From contig NC_037272.1 in the NCBI RefSeq assembly GCF_000002425.4, forward strand, positions 14,023,354 through 14,087,353: a stretch of DNA of 64,000 nucleotides. The letters run 5' to 3'. The number at the start of each line of letters is the position of its first letter. Positions within the stretch are counted from its first letter, which is position 1. This document shows positions 11,878-23,895 of the stretch, one piece after another. Below the pieces are notes generated by a model that saw nothing but the letters and a program-made list of their open reading frames with translations, did not search any database and was not told the DNA's origin. This DNA is from Physcomitrium patens (lineage: Eukaryota > Streptophyta > Bryopsida > Funariales > Funariaceae). The position numbers and the translations under genes were made by a program.

Positions 11878-13210
11878 TGTCATATTATGTGCTTTCCTTC
11901 TCGAGAACGTATCGGATGTCTAGTTGTAGAAGGTAGTATGGAGATTTGCTAATATTCAAGCAGTCTATTGGTTTTTGACTGTTGGAATATAAATGATTAG
12001 AAGAATATATCATAAATCTATACGGATGTCCTTCAACTACTCGCTGAAATCCTTTTTGCTCTAGCCGATAGGTCTCTAGATATTACAGAGAACCCTGAAC
12101 AACCCTATCTGCTAATCTCCGATACTACTTTATACTCACGACCTTGTATCGACTGATTGTCTTGTTAGATTAACCCAAAAATTTTCATTCACTCCGCATA
12201 TTCAATCCTATAGACATCCTTTTAATTCTTCAATCATAGATGTAACATCAATTTTACAAAACAGTCAAGAGTAATCACACTCACTTCATTAAAACCGTGA
12301 TTCACCAGTCCAATACATCGACCTTTTAGCATTGATCGCCAAAAGTCCCTTTTCTGACTCCTACCCAAAAACCTTGTATCCTCCCTTTTTCTTAACCTCT
12401 CTAATTTCCGAATCTCTGAATCCTCTCTTCCATCCTAACCATTTCTGAATGTTTTTTTTTTCTGTCTTTCGGAAAAAAAAATCTAATTCACCAATACAAC
12501 ACTGACTTTCAGCAACGATTGCCTCCGTCTTCCCCAAAATCCTATGAAAAAAAAATCCCAATTCTCTGTCTTTTCCCCCCCCCCCCCCCCCCCCGAAGCA
12601 TGAAGCTAGCTCTCCCCCCTTAAAACCCTAATTCTTTCCCTCTTTTATTTCTTAACCTATCCTCTCCTTTAACCTTAATTCTTTCCTCTTTCAAACCCTA
12701 GTCTCTGAATTTCTTCAATCTTCCGTCTTGGATCCAGAATTGGCTCCCATCGTCAGAGCTTTCTCCTCCATTTTTTGCCTTTTAAAAGGTTCTTTTTCTG
12801 AAAACAACGTTCCTTGAAAGGGCACAGAGAACAGGATAGCCTGAAATAGAATTGAAACCCTCGTAATCAGGACCACATTGAGTCGCCCGACCGATTCAGG
12901 TCTCATATTGGCTAAGAGGCCCATAGTAAGACCTGGATGTTCCCGTAATTGGGTCAAATTGGTCCTTCGCGTCAAGCTCACTCAGTCATCAATTTAGTCC
13001 TTTCGATTCTGTTGACTTCCACTATTGGACTCGAATGGAGCATTTTGTTATTGATAAGAATGCCCTGACCGATTGTGATGGGGTGTTTGAACTGGCCCTT
13101 GAATATTGGCACTGGAATCGGTCGTTGCTCCCAATATTCGAGGTAACTGAACATTAATAAAAGTCCCCTTTCTTTATATTTTCACGGTATACTCGTGTTA
13201 CAATACGACA
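11878..13210 (-). repeat. 5' LTR of element B
   Basis: 1,333 bp, read from 13210 (TGTCGTATTGTAACACGAG) leftwards to TATGACA at 11878. The primer-binding block follows at about 11874. It contains a run of about 20 C at 12575-12594 in the plus-strand reading. There is one copy of the U3 unit that is expanded in A. Confidence 0.85.
12575..12594. repeat. Poly(C) tract inside LTR
   Basis: Twenty consecutive C residues, flanked by TTTT and GAAGC. The equivalent place in the A LTR holds long G and T runs, so this LTR segment is a homopolymer-prone site. Confidence 0.85.
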
Positions 13211-13400
13211 ACGTATAAAACTTTATGAACTTAGTGATGTTCCTTCTATCGAACCTTCTAACATTATCCACTACTACTTGTAAAACTTTGGTGGTGTTCT
13301 TATTCTCCTCAAGTACTTATTGCCTCTCTTCTATAAATTGAGCAAATGCCCTGAATAAATCATGGACACCCATTCCACCTAATAATGCAAATTCTAGAAT
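13211..13400 (-). pseudogene. Gag start of older element E (family A), interrupted by B
   Basis: On the minus strand, MED, a stop, then ILEFALLGGMG near 13400 aligns with the MENENKKFEGFLGG start of A's gag. RRFDRRNITKFIKFYT aligns with FDGRNISRYLRCYV. The frame is cut at 13211 by the 5' LTR of B. There are several stops, and decay is greater than in A or B. Confidence 0.65.
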
Positions 13401-13467
13401 TTAATCCTCCATCTTGACTTGTTGAGAAATTTAGTGCCTTAAAGCTCTCTGAGTGAAAGTACCAATA

Positions 13468-14718
13468 TGTTAGAATAGAGAGAATTTTCCTAAAAAAATA
13501 CTATGCTTTTGATTGTCATTAATTGCTCAACAAAGTCTCAAGATTAAAAAAAAAATACCAAATTTATATATGATTTTTTCCTATAGCAGCAATTACATCA
13601 ATATATAAGCCCTAAGTATCAAAGATCACCAAAAAGGTGATAAAAATATTATAAAACCTTTTATATTCTTAAAATGAATTTTTTCCAAATTTCAACACGT
13701 CATATTTTACAATAGGATTGTCTAAAAAAACCAAAATTTTACATAAAGTATTGATGTAATTTTAACAACTATCACAACAAATTTCAACTACAAATTTATT
13801 AAAAATCTTGAAACATTGTCAAAAGTCTAATAGTAGCTTCAAACCTTTACTTATATATATCCATGTATAATTTTCTTCATATCTCACAAACTAAGTATTC
13901 AAATATTATAAAATTTTGATATGTAGCTTTTTAATCTAATAATACACACTTTTAAAAATTTTGAGCCAAAAATTCATCAAAAAACTCAAGATATGGCTCC
14001 AACTATTACTATCAACAATACGACTTACTTACTGCTTTGGAATTACATCTGATGTCTTTAATACTCTATGAATTCTTCATACAAATTCCAAATACAAAAG
14101 TTCTTCTATAAAAGATATAGATCTTAAAACCACCCTTGTGGCCATACTTCCCGATTTTTAAAATCTATCATGAAACTCCTTGTATTATTAAAAGAACAAA
14201 AATATGTCTTAAAAGATACTTGAACTTTAAATAGCTATGACTTCATTATTCTAATTCCAAATCCTTTAAAATTTGTACAAAAATTATAGTCCAAATTCTA
14301 AACCTTATAATTCTTACTTTTGATTCTTAAGTGCTCCTTTTGAAGTCACCAAAATCCTTGTTATGGTTGCAAACGGCTTGCTGAATGCCTATTGACAATG
14401 GCCTTTGACCAATAGGAATGAAGATCTTTTCTTTTAGCCTTCATCTATCCATATCTTACTTTCATCCCTCAAAATAAGCTTCTTAGAGATTTGGATCATT
14501 ATCTCTAAGCTCCAATCTTTTCTTTAAATTTTATATTAAATATATAAATCTTATATAATTTAAATACTATAATCAATATAAATAAATCTCAAAATAAATT
14601 TTCTTATATCAATTTTCTTTAAATTAATCTACTAAATATTCTAATTTATATCAATGATTCTAAATATATTATACATTTTAGTTAATTTTTATATACTATA
14701 AACAATTACAATACAACA
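13468..14718 (-). repeat. 5' LTR of element E, decayed
   Basis: Reading leftwards from 14718 the start is TGTTGTATTGTAATTG, which resembles the TGTCGTATTGTAACACG start of the B LTR with C-to-T changes. The left end (ATTCTAACA) is followed by TTGGTAC and then the E gag. The interior is strongly AT-enriched and I see no genes in it. Confidence 0.55.
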
Positions 14719-14913
14719 ATGGTATATTTTATATTTCTTATAGAACACAAAAAGACTTGAAAATGTCAAGAGGACCTATACTTAATTTTTGAGAAGCTAA
14801 ATATACTATTCAATATTGTCCAAAGAAAAAATAAAACAACAAAATAAGAAGCATGGTTGCCAAAAAAGATGATGTATCACAAAACAAATTTTTTCAACTA
14901 GAATAAGGACCAT
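14719..14913. other. Unassigned AT-rich spacer
   Basis: No open frame or recognisable repeat. It lies between the E LTR and an inverted family H LTR. Confidence 0.5.
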
Positions 14914-15485
14914 TGTTATATTATGTGAAGTCTTGCTTGAAAATATACTAGGCACGTGGTTGTGGAAGATAGAAAGAAAACCGTAAGTACAAGATTCTAA
15001 AAAATTTAATAAAAACTTATATAAATTTTAATTAAACTTTAATAATATTAATCAATATTTAATCAAATTCAAAAGAAATCTTAATAAAATTACAAAAAAT
15101 ACATAAAGAAATCCTAAAGAACTTCTAAAAAATTTGTAAAAAAATCATAAAGAAATAATTAGTAGATCTTAAAGAAATACACAAGAAATCCTAAAGAAAT
15201 ATTAAAAAAATCTTTAAAAAATCTTAAATAAATCCTAATCAAATCTTATTTTAATTCTAATTGAAATCTTAACACATCTTAATTAATTCCTAAATCAAAT
15301 CCTAAATAAATCTTAAATCCTAAATCAAATCTTAAACAAATCCTAATCCTAAAACAAATCTAAGAAAATCCTAAATCCTAAACCAAATCCTAATAAAAAC
15401 CTAACCAACTCAAATCAATTCTAAGGTAGATTAGAACCCCAATATCTATTGATTAAACTATTGATCTTATTTAAAATTTTAAACA
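14914..15485 (-). repeat. Family H LTR, 3' part, inverted (H4)
   Basis: Reverse complement of the end of the H-type LTR (compare 22195-22934): the U5 end near 14914-14960, the long array of TCCTAAATC units at 15150-15420, then the block around TCAATAGATATTGG. It stops where a direct H-type LTR begins, forming an inverted pair. Confidence 0.7.
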
Positions 15486-17258
15486 CCTTTTAAACATCTT
15501 TTAGTGAATAGGTAAAAGAGTGTAGACATTATTATATTATAGAAGATCTTAACTCAAAATATTATAACAAATTATCTTAAAAATACAAATAAAAGTCAAA
15601 AGGGTAGTAAAACTAAAAAGTATTATTATTGCCTTTTACAAAATCAACTTCTATTTACTTTTGTAGGACCATAAACAATACAAAATTAAATAAATTAAAT
15701 AATTAAATAATATAGACATATGTAAGAAGAAGTTAAGAATAGATTTTAGCAAAATTTACCTTAAGAAGCCAAGAATTGATACCTGAAGAAGACCGGTTGT
15801 CAACTTGGGTTGAAATCAGATCCCAAGGTACAAAATTACACACCTATGGCAACTTTGGGATTCTTTTGCAAATCAAAGCATGGAACTTAATAGAAGACTT
15901 GATAGGATTTTTATGAATATTACTTTTTTATGATTTGAATTTGTAGTAACTTTGAAAGAGCTTTATAAAATCAAGATTGTTTTAGATGACTTGGATTTTT
16001 GTGAAATAAAAGAAGGTTGATATTTTTAGTAATTTTAAGAGTTTTATAAAATATTTATAAGTGACATTTTATGGATCAATGGTTATAGTTGTGTTTAATA
16101 TGTGTCAAGAATTTAGCTTGATCTAATGATTTAATTGAGAATTATTGAGGTTTAAGTAGGTTGAGGTATCAGAAAGTAGAATTTTACATCTAGTGAGGAT
16201 TTCTAAGATTTTTTGCAATCTACTAAGTAGATTAGAGTAAAAGTTATATGTGTGAGTAGTAGACTTGTTTTATTATATATATAAAAAATTTGAGATCAAT
16301 TTAATGGTGTAAAAGAGAGATATTAGCACTGAAAGATTACCATCAAGATTCGAGAAGGAGGCCAACCAACTTCCAAGTAGATATTAGAGATTTTCTTTCA
16401 TTTGATAAGTGTAATTGTCTTCAAATTTGTTGCACTTATTTGTGACTAAGAGATTGAAAGTTGTGTAAATTCTTTTTTTAAAATAAATAATTTAGTCAAA
16501 AAATATTGAAGTTCTAAACTACCCTAAGATTTAGGATTTGATTATGGATTAATTAGAATTTGGTTTAAGATTTAGGATTTGATTAGAATTTAGATAGGAT
16601 TTAATTTAGGATTTGGTTAAGATTTAATTTAGGATTTAGGATTTGTCTAGGATTTGGTTTAGGATTTAAGTTTTTTCTAGGATTTGGTTTAGGATTTAAG
16701 ATTTGATTAGAATTTAGTTTAGGATTTAGGATTTGGTTAGAATTTGATTAGAGTTTGAGTAGGATTTGATTTAGGATTTAGGATTTGAGTAGAATTTGAT
16801 TTAGGATTTGAGTAGAATTTGATTTAGGATTTAGTTAGGATTTGAGTAGAATTTGGTTTAGGATTTGTGTAGAATTTGGTTTGGGATTTAGAACTTGGCT
16901 AGAATTTGGTTTAGGATTTAGGGTTTATCTAGAATTTGATTGAAGTCTATTAGAATTTCAATTAAGGTTAAATTTAAACTTGGTTGAGTTTTATTTAAAA
17001 TATATTTTTTAGGGCTTCTTAAAGATTCTTTTAAAGTTTATTATGGATTATCTTTCAATTATTTTAAGATTTTTTTTATATATATATAATTTTTCAAAGT
17101 TTTTTTTAAATTTGATTAAAGCTAATTTAGTATTATTAAGATTTAATTAGAATTTATTTGGTATTTTATTAGAATTAAGAATTTGTTATTGTAATTTCTA
17201 TTCTACCTTCCATAGCTAAGTGCTCAGTATACTTTTAAGTAATACTTAACATAATACA
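15486..17258 (+). repeat. Family H LTR, direct (H3)
   Basis: About 1.75 kb, homologous along its length to 21222-22934. Near 16500-16930 it contains many degenerate units of TTAGGATTTGGTT/TTTAGGATTTGAT. Its end (AATACTTAACATAATACA) joins directly to the RNase H region of chromovirus remnant D. The left boundary is uncertain by about 20 bases. Confidence 0.7.
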
Positions 17259-18916
17259 AAACTATATATACATATCATAAAAACTTTAAGTATTTCATGT
17301 TGGCATATGTTTTGAATTGATGCTAAGCTCGTTAGAGCATATTTTTATCAAGATTTGATTTCAATATCACTTATTGATCCAAAAAATAATAAGATTTGTC
17401 AAATGCCTTTTCTACTTATTCTTATCTTGCATCAAAAGAAAGAGATGCATCTTTTGATCAACAAAGTATGATTGTCTTCAAGCTAGAGCATTTTCACCTT
17501 TGAGCAATAAAATCAATATTGATTATTGATTCAACCATTGTTAAGCAAATTCAATCAAATCTGTCATCTGATCTTCTTATCTATGATATCAAAAATAATT
17601 CGTCTAAGTCTCATGATACTTCCAAGTTCAAATTCAAGAAAAATCCATTTTATTTTAACAAATAATTATACATTCTAAAAGGTAGGGCATTATTACGTAT
17701 TCTTCAAACTTGTCATGTTTTCTAGCAACCTGACATTTTGGATACAATAAGACTTTGGAGCTAATATCAAGAGATTTTTGGTGGCCTCAAAAGAAGAAGG
17801 CAGTCAAAGACTTTGTACAATCATGTAATATTTGTTCAAGATCCAAAATCCCTCACCATCGACCTTGTAGACTTCTTTACTTATGAACTATTCTAAAACA
17901 ACCATGGTCTTTTATTTCTATGGATTTTATCATAGTTCTTCTAGTCTCAAGTTAATATGATTCTATATTTGTAGTAGTAGATCATTTTACTGAGATATCA
18001 CATTTTGTACTATATACAAAATCTATTATATATGAAGAAATGGCTAAGCTTTTTTTTAACATCTATCGCTATTATTATTTACTTAAAGATATTATATCGG
18101 ATAAGAGGATTCAATTTATATCAAGATTTTAAAGGTGGATATATAGCTCTCTTCAGCTTTTCATCTTCAAAATGATGGACAAACAAAACGATTAAATCAG
18201 ATTTTAGAGTAATATTTGAAATATACTATCAACTATCACCAAGATGATTGGACAATTTTTTATCATTGGCAAAGTTTGTATACAATAATTTGGTACATTC
18301 TTTCACTTAACAAACACTTTTTTTTATTAATTGTGATTATCATCCATGACTTGATACTTTTGACTTTTCAAAAGTTGATAGTTTTATAAGGGAAGATTTA
18401 GCAAATCGTTAATTAGAATTACATGCAAAAATAAAGGCGCAATTAAAGGGAACTCAAAAATGACAAAAGATTAATGTAGATGCTTATAACAAGGAATAAT
18501 CACAATTCAACATAAGTGACAAGATATGATTATTTTGTCGCAATATTAAGACTACTTGTTTTTGTAACAAGTTGTACTATCATAGACTTAGATCTTTTTC
18601 TATTTGTGAACAAGTTAATCTTATTGCTTATCAATTATATCCATCACAATTTATGAAGATATAACTTATATTTCACATGTCTCTTTTTGACCCATATAAG
18701 ATAGTGAATATCTCAAAAAGAAGAGAAATGCCACTTCTTCTTATAGAAGTAGATAATAATCAAGAATTTGAGGTGGAAGAAGCCTTAGATTCAAGGTGGT
18801 GCCATAATAGGTTGGAATATCGTATTCATTGGCATGGATATGATATTAGTGAATGCACATGGAAGCCAGTAAAGAATCTTACAAATGCAACAAAGAGAAT
18901 TGAGACTTTTCATTAA
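17259..18916 (+). pseudogene. Chromovirus D: RNase H, integrase and chromodomain remnant
   Basis: Decayed pol of the F/G chromovirus family. It starts abruptly in RNase H (YHKNFKYF, equivalent to DHKNLEYF of F) and runs through the RNase H/integrase linker (SKERDASFDQQ) and an integrase core full of stops. It ends in a chromodomain that is still open at 18677-18916 (EVEEALDS, LEYRIHWHGYDISECTW). The 5' half of the element is missing. Many differences from F are C-to-T or G-to-A. Confidence 0.8.
18677..18916 (+). pseudogene. Open chromodomain segment of chromovirus D
   Basis: 79 codons. FDPYKIVNISKRREMPLL corresponds to the LLEPYKTVDI linker of F, followed by the chromodomain with aromatic positions HWHGYDIS and W in CTWKPVKNL. 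It is the longest uninterrupted piece of D. I see no promoter or upstream start that would make it a host gene. Confidence 0.6.
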
Positions 18917-18958
18917 TGACATCTATCAAAACTAATATAAAGAATAGCAAATCTTCGA

Positions 18959-18966
18959 TATAAAAG
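18959..18966 (+). promoter_or_regulatory. TATAAAAG element upstream of accessory frame, copy D
   Basis: TATAAAAG lies 84 bases upstream of the ATG-equivalent at 19043, in the non-coding gap after the chromodomain. It is found at the same place in copies F, G and I. Confidence 0.5.
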
Positions 18967-19046
18967 AAACAAGATCCAAGGAAGATAGCATTCCAACTTT
19001 TATCTTTGATTATAGCTTCTATATATTTGTGACACTAAGAAGATGG

Positions 19047-21057
19047 TGTAAGTCACATAATTGACTCACTTGTGTAGTTTGTACAATAATGATACTTATA
19101 GTGCTTAAAATCACCAATCTAATAAATTAAAGTAGAAGTTTTGAGATAAATAGAAAAAATAAGATTTTAATACAAAATTAGGTCTTTAGTAGGATTTCTT
19201 TGAGAAAAAATTTTAAAATAAATAGTTGCTCCTTCAGTTAGCTAGTATAGAATTGTGATGTTTTTATATAGTAGAATTTGTCATTAAAAAGGATGATTAG
19301 GTTAAGAACTAAATATGAATCAATCCATTTATTATTAAATAATTAAGAAATAAAATTAAATATATATATATATATATATACCTTTTCAAAATTCGTGGAA
19401 TAAGGGTGAGATCCCAAAATTCCGAAAAGAGGTAGCACGGGTGAGGCAAAGGACGGTCGAGGCCGCAATTTTTTCTCTCTTTTTGATTTGTGTTCGGATA
19501 GAGCTCCACCATTTTCCAGTGTGTTGTGGTCTGAGGATTTTTATTATTTTTCTAGCTTTTTAGTTGTCATTGGTAGTTGAGAGCGGGTTGCTTTTGTAGC
19601 CGTGTTGTATGCTGCTGTGGAGCTTCGCAATTTTGGAAAGTTGAGGTTGGAAGTTCTCTCTTGTTTTTTGTTCCTTCCTCTCCTATGTGGATTGTGGCAA
19701 TTCATTGCTAGCAGGTGTGCATTGCAGTGCAGTGTATTGCATCCTAACAATGAAAAATCGATTTTCTTGGAGTAACTGGAGCTGCAAAAGTTCTTCTTTG
19801 TTTGTATTGAAGCTTGTTCTCGTGGGAGGTGCTGCAGAGCTTGGATCCTGGTCTGACATTGGGCAGTTCAATTGTGTTCTTCTTAATGGCTTGCGGTCTC
19901 AATGGCGGTAGTGGATGATTCCACATTGTGGTGCTATAGATTGAAGGTTCTTGTTCTACTACTTCAAGTGATTTCAAGTGGATTGTCACTAGTATTGCGT
20001 TTGGTGTTCAGTCATTGCGGGGGCTCTAATTTTTGTGGGGTGTGCTCCTTCAGCCAGTCCGTATTTCTGGCGGTGTTGTTACTAAAGGTCAAGCTGCAGA
20101 TGTTATGGCTATTTTTTCTAGTTTTGTTGTGCATAGCTCTGATATTGTTATGGCCTAGATGGTTTTTTATTTCCTCTTTTTTTTAGGCTGTAGCTGACGC
20201 CTTTTTCGACAGCCTTGAATTTGTGGTGGTGTTGCTGCTGAGAATTGATACTCTTTGTTATGGAAGCCACCAAAGTTCTTCTTTTCCTTAGTGTTTGTTA
20301 TTATTGCAACTGCGACAATGTGGCATCCTACTTTTCTACGGATTGCTTGTTGCTTGATGCGTAGGATGTCATCTGACTAGTGGCGCTGTTATTGATAGAT
20401 TCATGGTGGCATATAAAGTGTTTTTTTTTCTTTCCCTTCCTTGTCAAGGACTAGTGCAATTGGCGAGGATAGTTCCTTCCCTTCCAGTCTCCACTAGCGG
20501 TACAGAATTTTTTGCGGTGCAGCATTCCACTGCGGGAGTATTCCAGTGTGGAAACTGCGATTGACAACCACCTACAAAAGATATTCAACTAGATAGTTAG
20601 TGTAGAATTCTTAGATTAATACAATAGAAAGTCGACAGTGCCTACTATTAAGCGAAGTTGGGCAAGCCGCAAGGTACGTGAAGAGAGCAAAGAAAGCAGT
20701 TGGTGGCACTGCCAACAACCAGAGAAGCAGCAAGTAAGAAAAACGAAGGCCGTCCCTTGATTTCCTTGTAGTCTAGGCCTGAATGCAAAGTTAAGCAACT
20801 AGGAGTAGGCAACTTATCAAATTCATATCATTGAGATTTTAGTGAATAAAATTACATTGCATGAATTTAAATCAACTTGGATATTTGGATAATTCAATTG
20901 TTGTGAATTATTAACACTTATTGTTGTGCATTATTGACACTTATTGAATATTTAGATAATTCAATTGTTGTGCATTATTGACACTTATTGAATATTTAGA
21001 TAATTCAATTGTTGTGAATTAGAATAGGCTTCCAACTAGTGGAGGTTTATTTTGGTT
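19047..21057. other. 2 kb GC-richer insertion of unknown type in chromovirus D
   Basis: In F and G the gap between chromodomain and accessory frame is about 95 bases. Here it is split by about 2.0 kb. The left flank reads CACTAAGAAGATGG and the right flank CACTAATGAAGAACC, suggesting an imperfect target duplication of about 8-10 bases. The middle (about 19390-20800) is clearly richer in G+C than its surroundings. It contains only short frames on both strands, none of which I recognise. An (AT)n run lies near 19361-19380, and a 44 bp tandem repeat lies near the right end. Confidence 0.55.
20886..21022. repeat. 44 bp tandem repeat, about 3 copies
   Basis: Units containing AATTCAATTGTTGTG and ATTGACACTTATTGAATA recur with a 44-base period, at the right end of the unknown insertion. 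Confidence 0.75.
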
Positions 21058-23214
21058 CACTAATGAAGAACCAACAACTAATAGATTCAATTGAAGAGCT
21101 TTCATTTACTGACTTATTGGATAAGACATTGCAATTGTCACAATCTTCAAGACGATATAATTAAGATAAAGATCCTTAAGAACGACATGTCTTTCTTAGA
21201 ATAGATTGCAAGATACAAAGTTGTCATAATATATCACAATTTATAGGTGAAAAGAATAAAAAAAATTGTTATATAATAGAAGATCTTATTTCAAATACTG
21301 TAGCAAATTATCTTAGAAAATAAACAATAATCTAAAAGAAAGTAAAATTAAAGGTGTAAATACTATCTTTTTACAAAGTAAGCATCTATTTACTTTGTAA
21401 GGCCATAAATAAGGCAAAATAAGATAGATTAGAAAAATAAAGGATATGAGCATATATAGGAAGAAGTAAGGAGATGATTTTAGTAAAAATTAACTCAAAA
21501 TAGTAAAACTTAATATCCAAAAAGGACCAGTTATCAACCTAGATCAAAATTAAACCTTGAGGTACAAAATCAAGCACTTATAGCAACTCCAAGGTTCTTC
21601 AGTAAATCAAAAAGGAGAATTTGGGGGCAAACTTAATAGAGCTTTTTGGATGTTGATTTTGAATAATTTGAGTGTGTAATAACTTTGTAAGAACTTTGAA
21701 AAGTCATATTTGTTTTAGGTGATTCTAAAATTTATAAAATAAAATGATATTATATTTTGGAAAATTTTGTGAATTTGGTAGTAGATCTATGGTTCAAATT
21801 TTGATGATTTGTAAAACTAATTGTTTAAAGTGTATGTTATAAGTTTATTCTTAATTGAATGATTGAATTGATGGTCATTGAATTTCAAGTAGGTTGAAGT
21901 CTTGAAAATTAGACTTTTAGGGGCAGTTAGGATTTTTAAGATCTTCAAGAATCTACTAGTTGAGTTGGAGTGAAATTTTGTTTAAAGCTAATAGGCTTGA
22001 TTAACTACATATATGTGAAATTTGAAAACAATTGAATAGTTTGCAAGGGAGATATTAGTGCTAGAAGTTTAACATTTAGATTGGAAGAAAAAGCAAGCCA
22101 ACACCTAAGCAGATTTTAAGATTTTCCTTCCATTTAATAAGTGCAATCATCTTCAAATTTTTTATGTTTGTTTCTAACTTATTTTTTGAAAAGTGTATAA
22201 AATTTCAGTGAAGATCAATTATTTAATCAATAGATATTAAGATTCTAAATTATGCTAGGATTAAATTAAGTTAGTTAGGTTTTAATTAAGATTTGATTTA
22301 GGATTAGGATTGGGTTAAGATTTAGAATTTAATTAAAGTTTGATTAGAATTTAAAGTTGGATTAGAATTAAGGATTTGAATTAAGATTTTTTAAAGATTT
22401 GATTAAGATTTGATTAGAATTTAGGATTTGAGTTAAGATTTGCTTAAGGTTTAGGATTTAGGATTTACTTAGGATTTGGTTAAGATTTAATTAGGAATTA
22501 GGATTAGATTAGGATTTAGAATTTGATTTAGGATTTGTTTAGGATTTAGGATTTAAGATTTGCTTAGGATTTAGAATTTGGCCTAGAATTTGATTGAAGT
22601 TGATTAGGATTTCAATTAGGATTAAGTTAGGACTTGATTGAGATTTATATAAAATATATTTATAATTATTTTAGTATTTTTTTAGGATTTCTTATGGATT
22701 CTTTTAAGATTTATTGTAGTTTTTTTTTCACTCTTTTAAGTTTTTTATTATTCTTTTATAATATCTTTAAGGTTTCTTTTTAATTTGATTAAAGCTTACT
22801 TAGAATTGTTAAGATTTAATTCAGATTTATTTAATATTCTATTGAAAATAAGATTTTATTGTTGCAATTTCTATTTTACCTTCCACAACCGAGTGCCTGA
22901 TGCATTTTCAAGCAATACTTCATGTAATAAAACAATGTGTTTGGTATCATGACCTTAGAAGAGACTTTTGATGCTTAGTGATTTTATTAGAGGTAAAAAT
23001 AACTCTTGGAGGTGTTAAAAATGTTTTATTTGAAGGAAGTTATGAAGGCTTCTATAACAATCAAATAATAGTGTAGTATTCTTGTCTTGGTATGCAATAC
23101 TATTAATAATTAAGATGATCTATCAACCATCTTTGAAGAGAATAAAGATCAAAGTATGTAGCAAATATAATCTATTGCATCTTAGATTTTATCAACATAT
23201 GATGATTGCTCCTT
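21058..23214 (+). pseudogene. Chromovirus accessory frame, copy D, split by an LTR
   Basis: The N-terminal part at 21060-21221 translates to ELSFTDLLDKTLQLSQSSRR with stops, matching SFADLPDETLRLSQPSRR of F. The C-terminal part at 22935-23214 matches VWYHDLGRD, VLFEGSYEG and the DFLNI end. An H-type LTR (21222-22934) interrupts it between the IQ and VWYHDL blocks. Confidence 0.75.
21222..22934 (+). repeat. Solo family H LTR (H1)
   Basis: 1.71 kb, from TGTCATAATATATCACAA to CATGTAATAAAACA, inserted in the accessory frame of D. The flanks (AAAGT left, ATGTG right) are compatible with a decayed copy of the AACGC/ACGCG present at this place in F. Region 22250-22620 holds the degenerate TTTAGGATTTG array. 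No internal element sequence accompanies it, so it appears to be a solo LTR. Confidence 0.7.
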
Positions 23215-23243
23215 GTGGAACTCATCTCTAAAAGGGTAAGTAA

Positions 23244-23779
23244 TGTCACAGATATACATGTGTACTCTAATAAATACCTATATGATTAGATAGAAGTATG
23301 TAAAAATAAATAAAAATAAATTAATTTTATAATATCTTCTAAAAAAACTTCCTAAAAGCTTCATAGACATTGCTTTGACTTTACATGTGTTTATAGTTCA
23401 TTGATAGATTAAAAAATTGGTCAATAAGTTAACTATGTGTTGATAGCTTACAAAAAAAGCTAATTATGTGGCATACATATAGAAAACTTATCTTGCAAGT
23501 TAAGATATATGTTTTACAAAGTCAACATATTTTGGAGGTCTTATGGGACATTGCCATGTAGTTCCTAGTTAAGAATATATATAGAGGCAAGAGTGAAGCC
23601 TTCTTCACTTTTATCAATACCTTATTAGTCTTTAGTCTTATTTTAAGACTTTCTAGTCTTCTTATTTTTAGCAATAGCCATCCTAGTTCAATAATATATC
23701 ATCTTTGAGTGACTTTTTAATTCTTTTCAATAATGCAAGAGTATATTGAAGATTTTTTTTTAAATTCATATCCTTGACA
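23244..23779 (+). repeat. 3' LTR of chromovirus D
   Basis: About 536 bp, from TGTCACAGATATACATG to CCTTGACA. It is homologous to the 530 bp LTR of F and keeps the AATATATATAGAGGCAAGAG promoter block. It is preceded by the decayed purine tract AAAAGGGTAAGTAA. Confidence 0.75.
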
Positions 23780-23895
23780 ATCAATCTTAAAATTAGCTCT
23801 TCAATTCTAAGTGCCAATCTCCAAATTCTTCTATATTTTTTCTTAAGGAGTCATTTAAGTAATTGGAGATCTAATTTCAACTTTGTCCTATAAAC
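23780..23895. other. Short unassigned spacer
   Basis: Nothing recognisable between the D LTR and an inverted H-type LTR. Confidence 0.5.

Larger units (their letters stand above)
8439..13210 (-). mobile_element. Ty3/gypsy element B (family A), truncated, inverted
   Basis: The 5' LTR is on the right (11878-13210), followed leftwards by gag, protease and the first part of RT, all on the minus strand. RT breaks off at 8439, inside the region equivalent to GYDQFQ...RDMT of element A, where LTR K begins. The rest of pol and the 3' LTR are absent here. On the right, B interrupts the gag of an older copy E, with ACGTA at 13211-13215 as one side of the presumed target duplication. Confidence 0.85.

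Noticed and set aside
15150..16960. TTTAGGA-like units as an interstitial telomere
   Set aside because: The units are degenerate, mostly TTTAGGATTTGG/ATTTGATT rather than TTTAGGG, and are confined to one LTR type.
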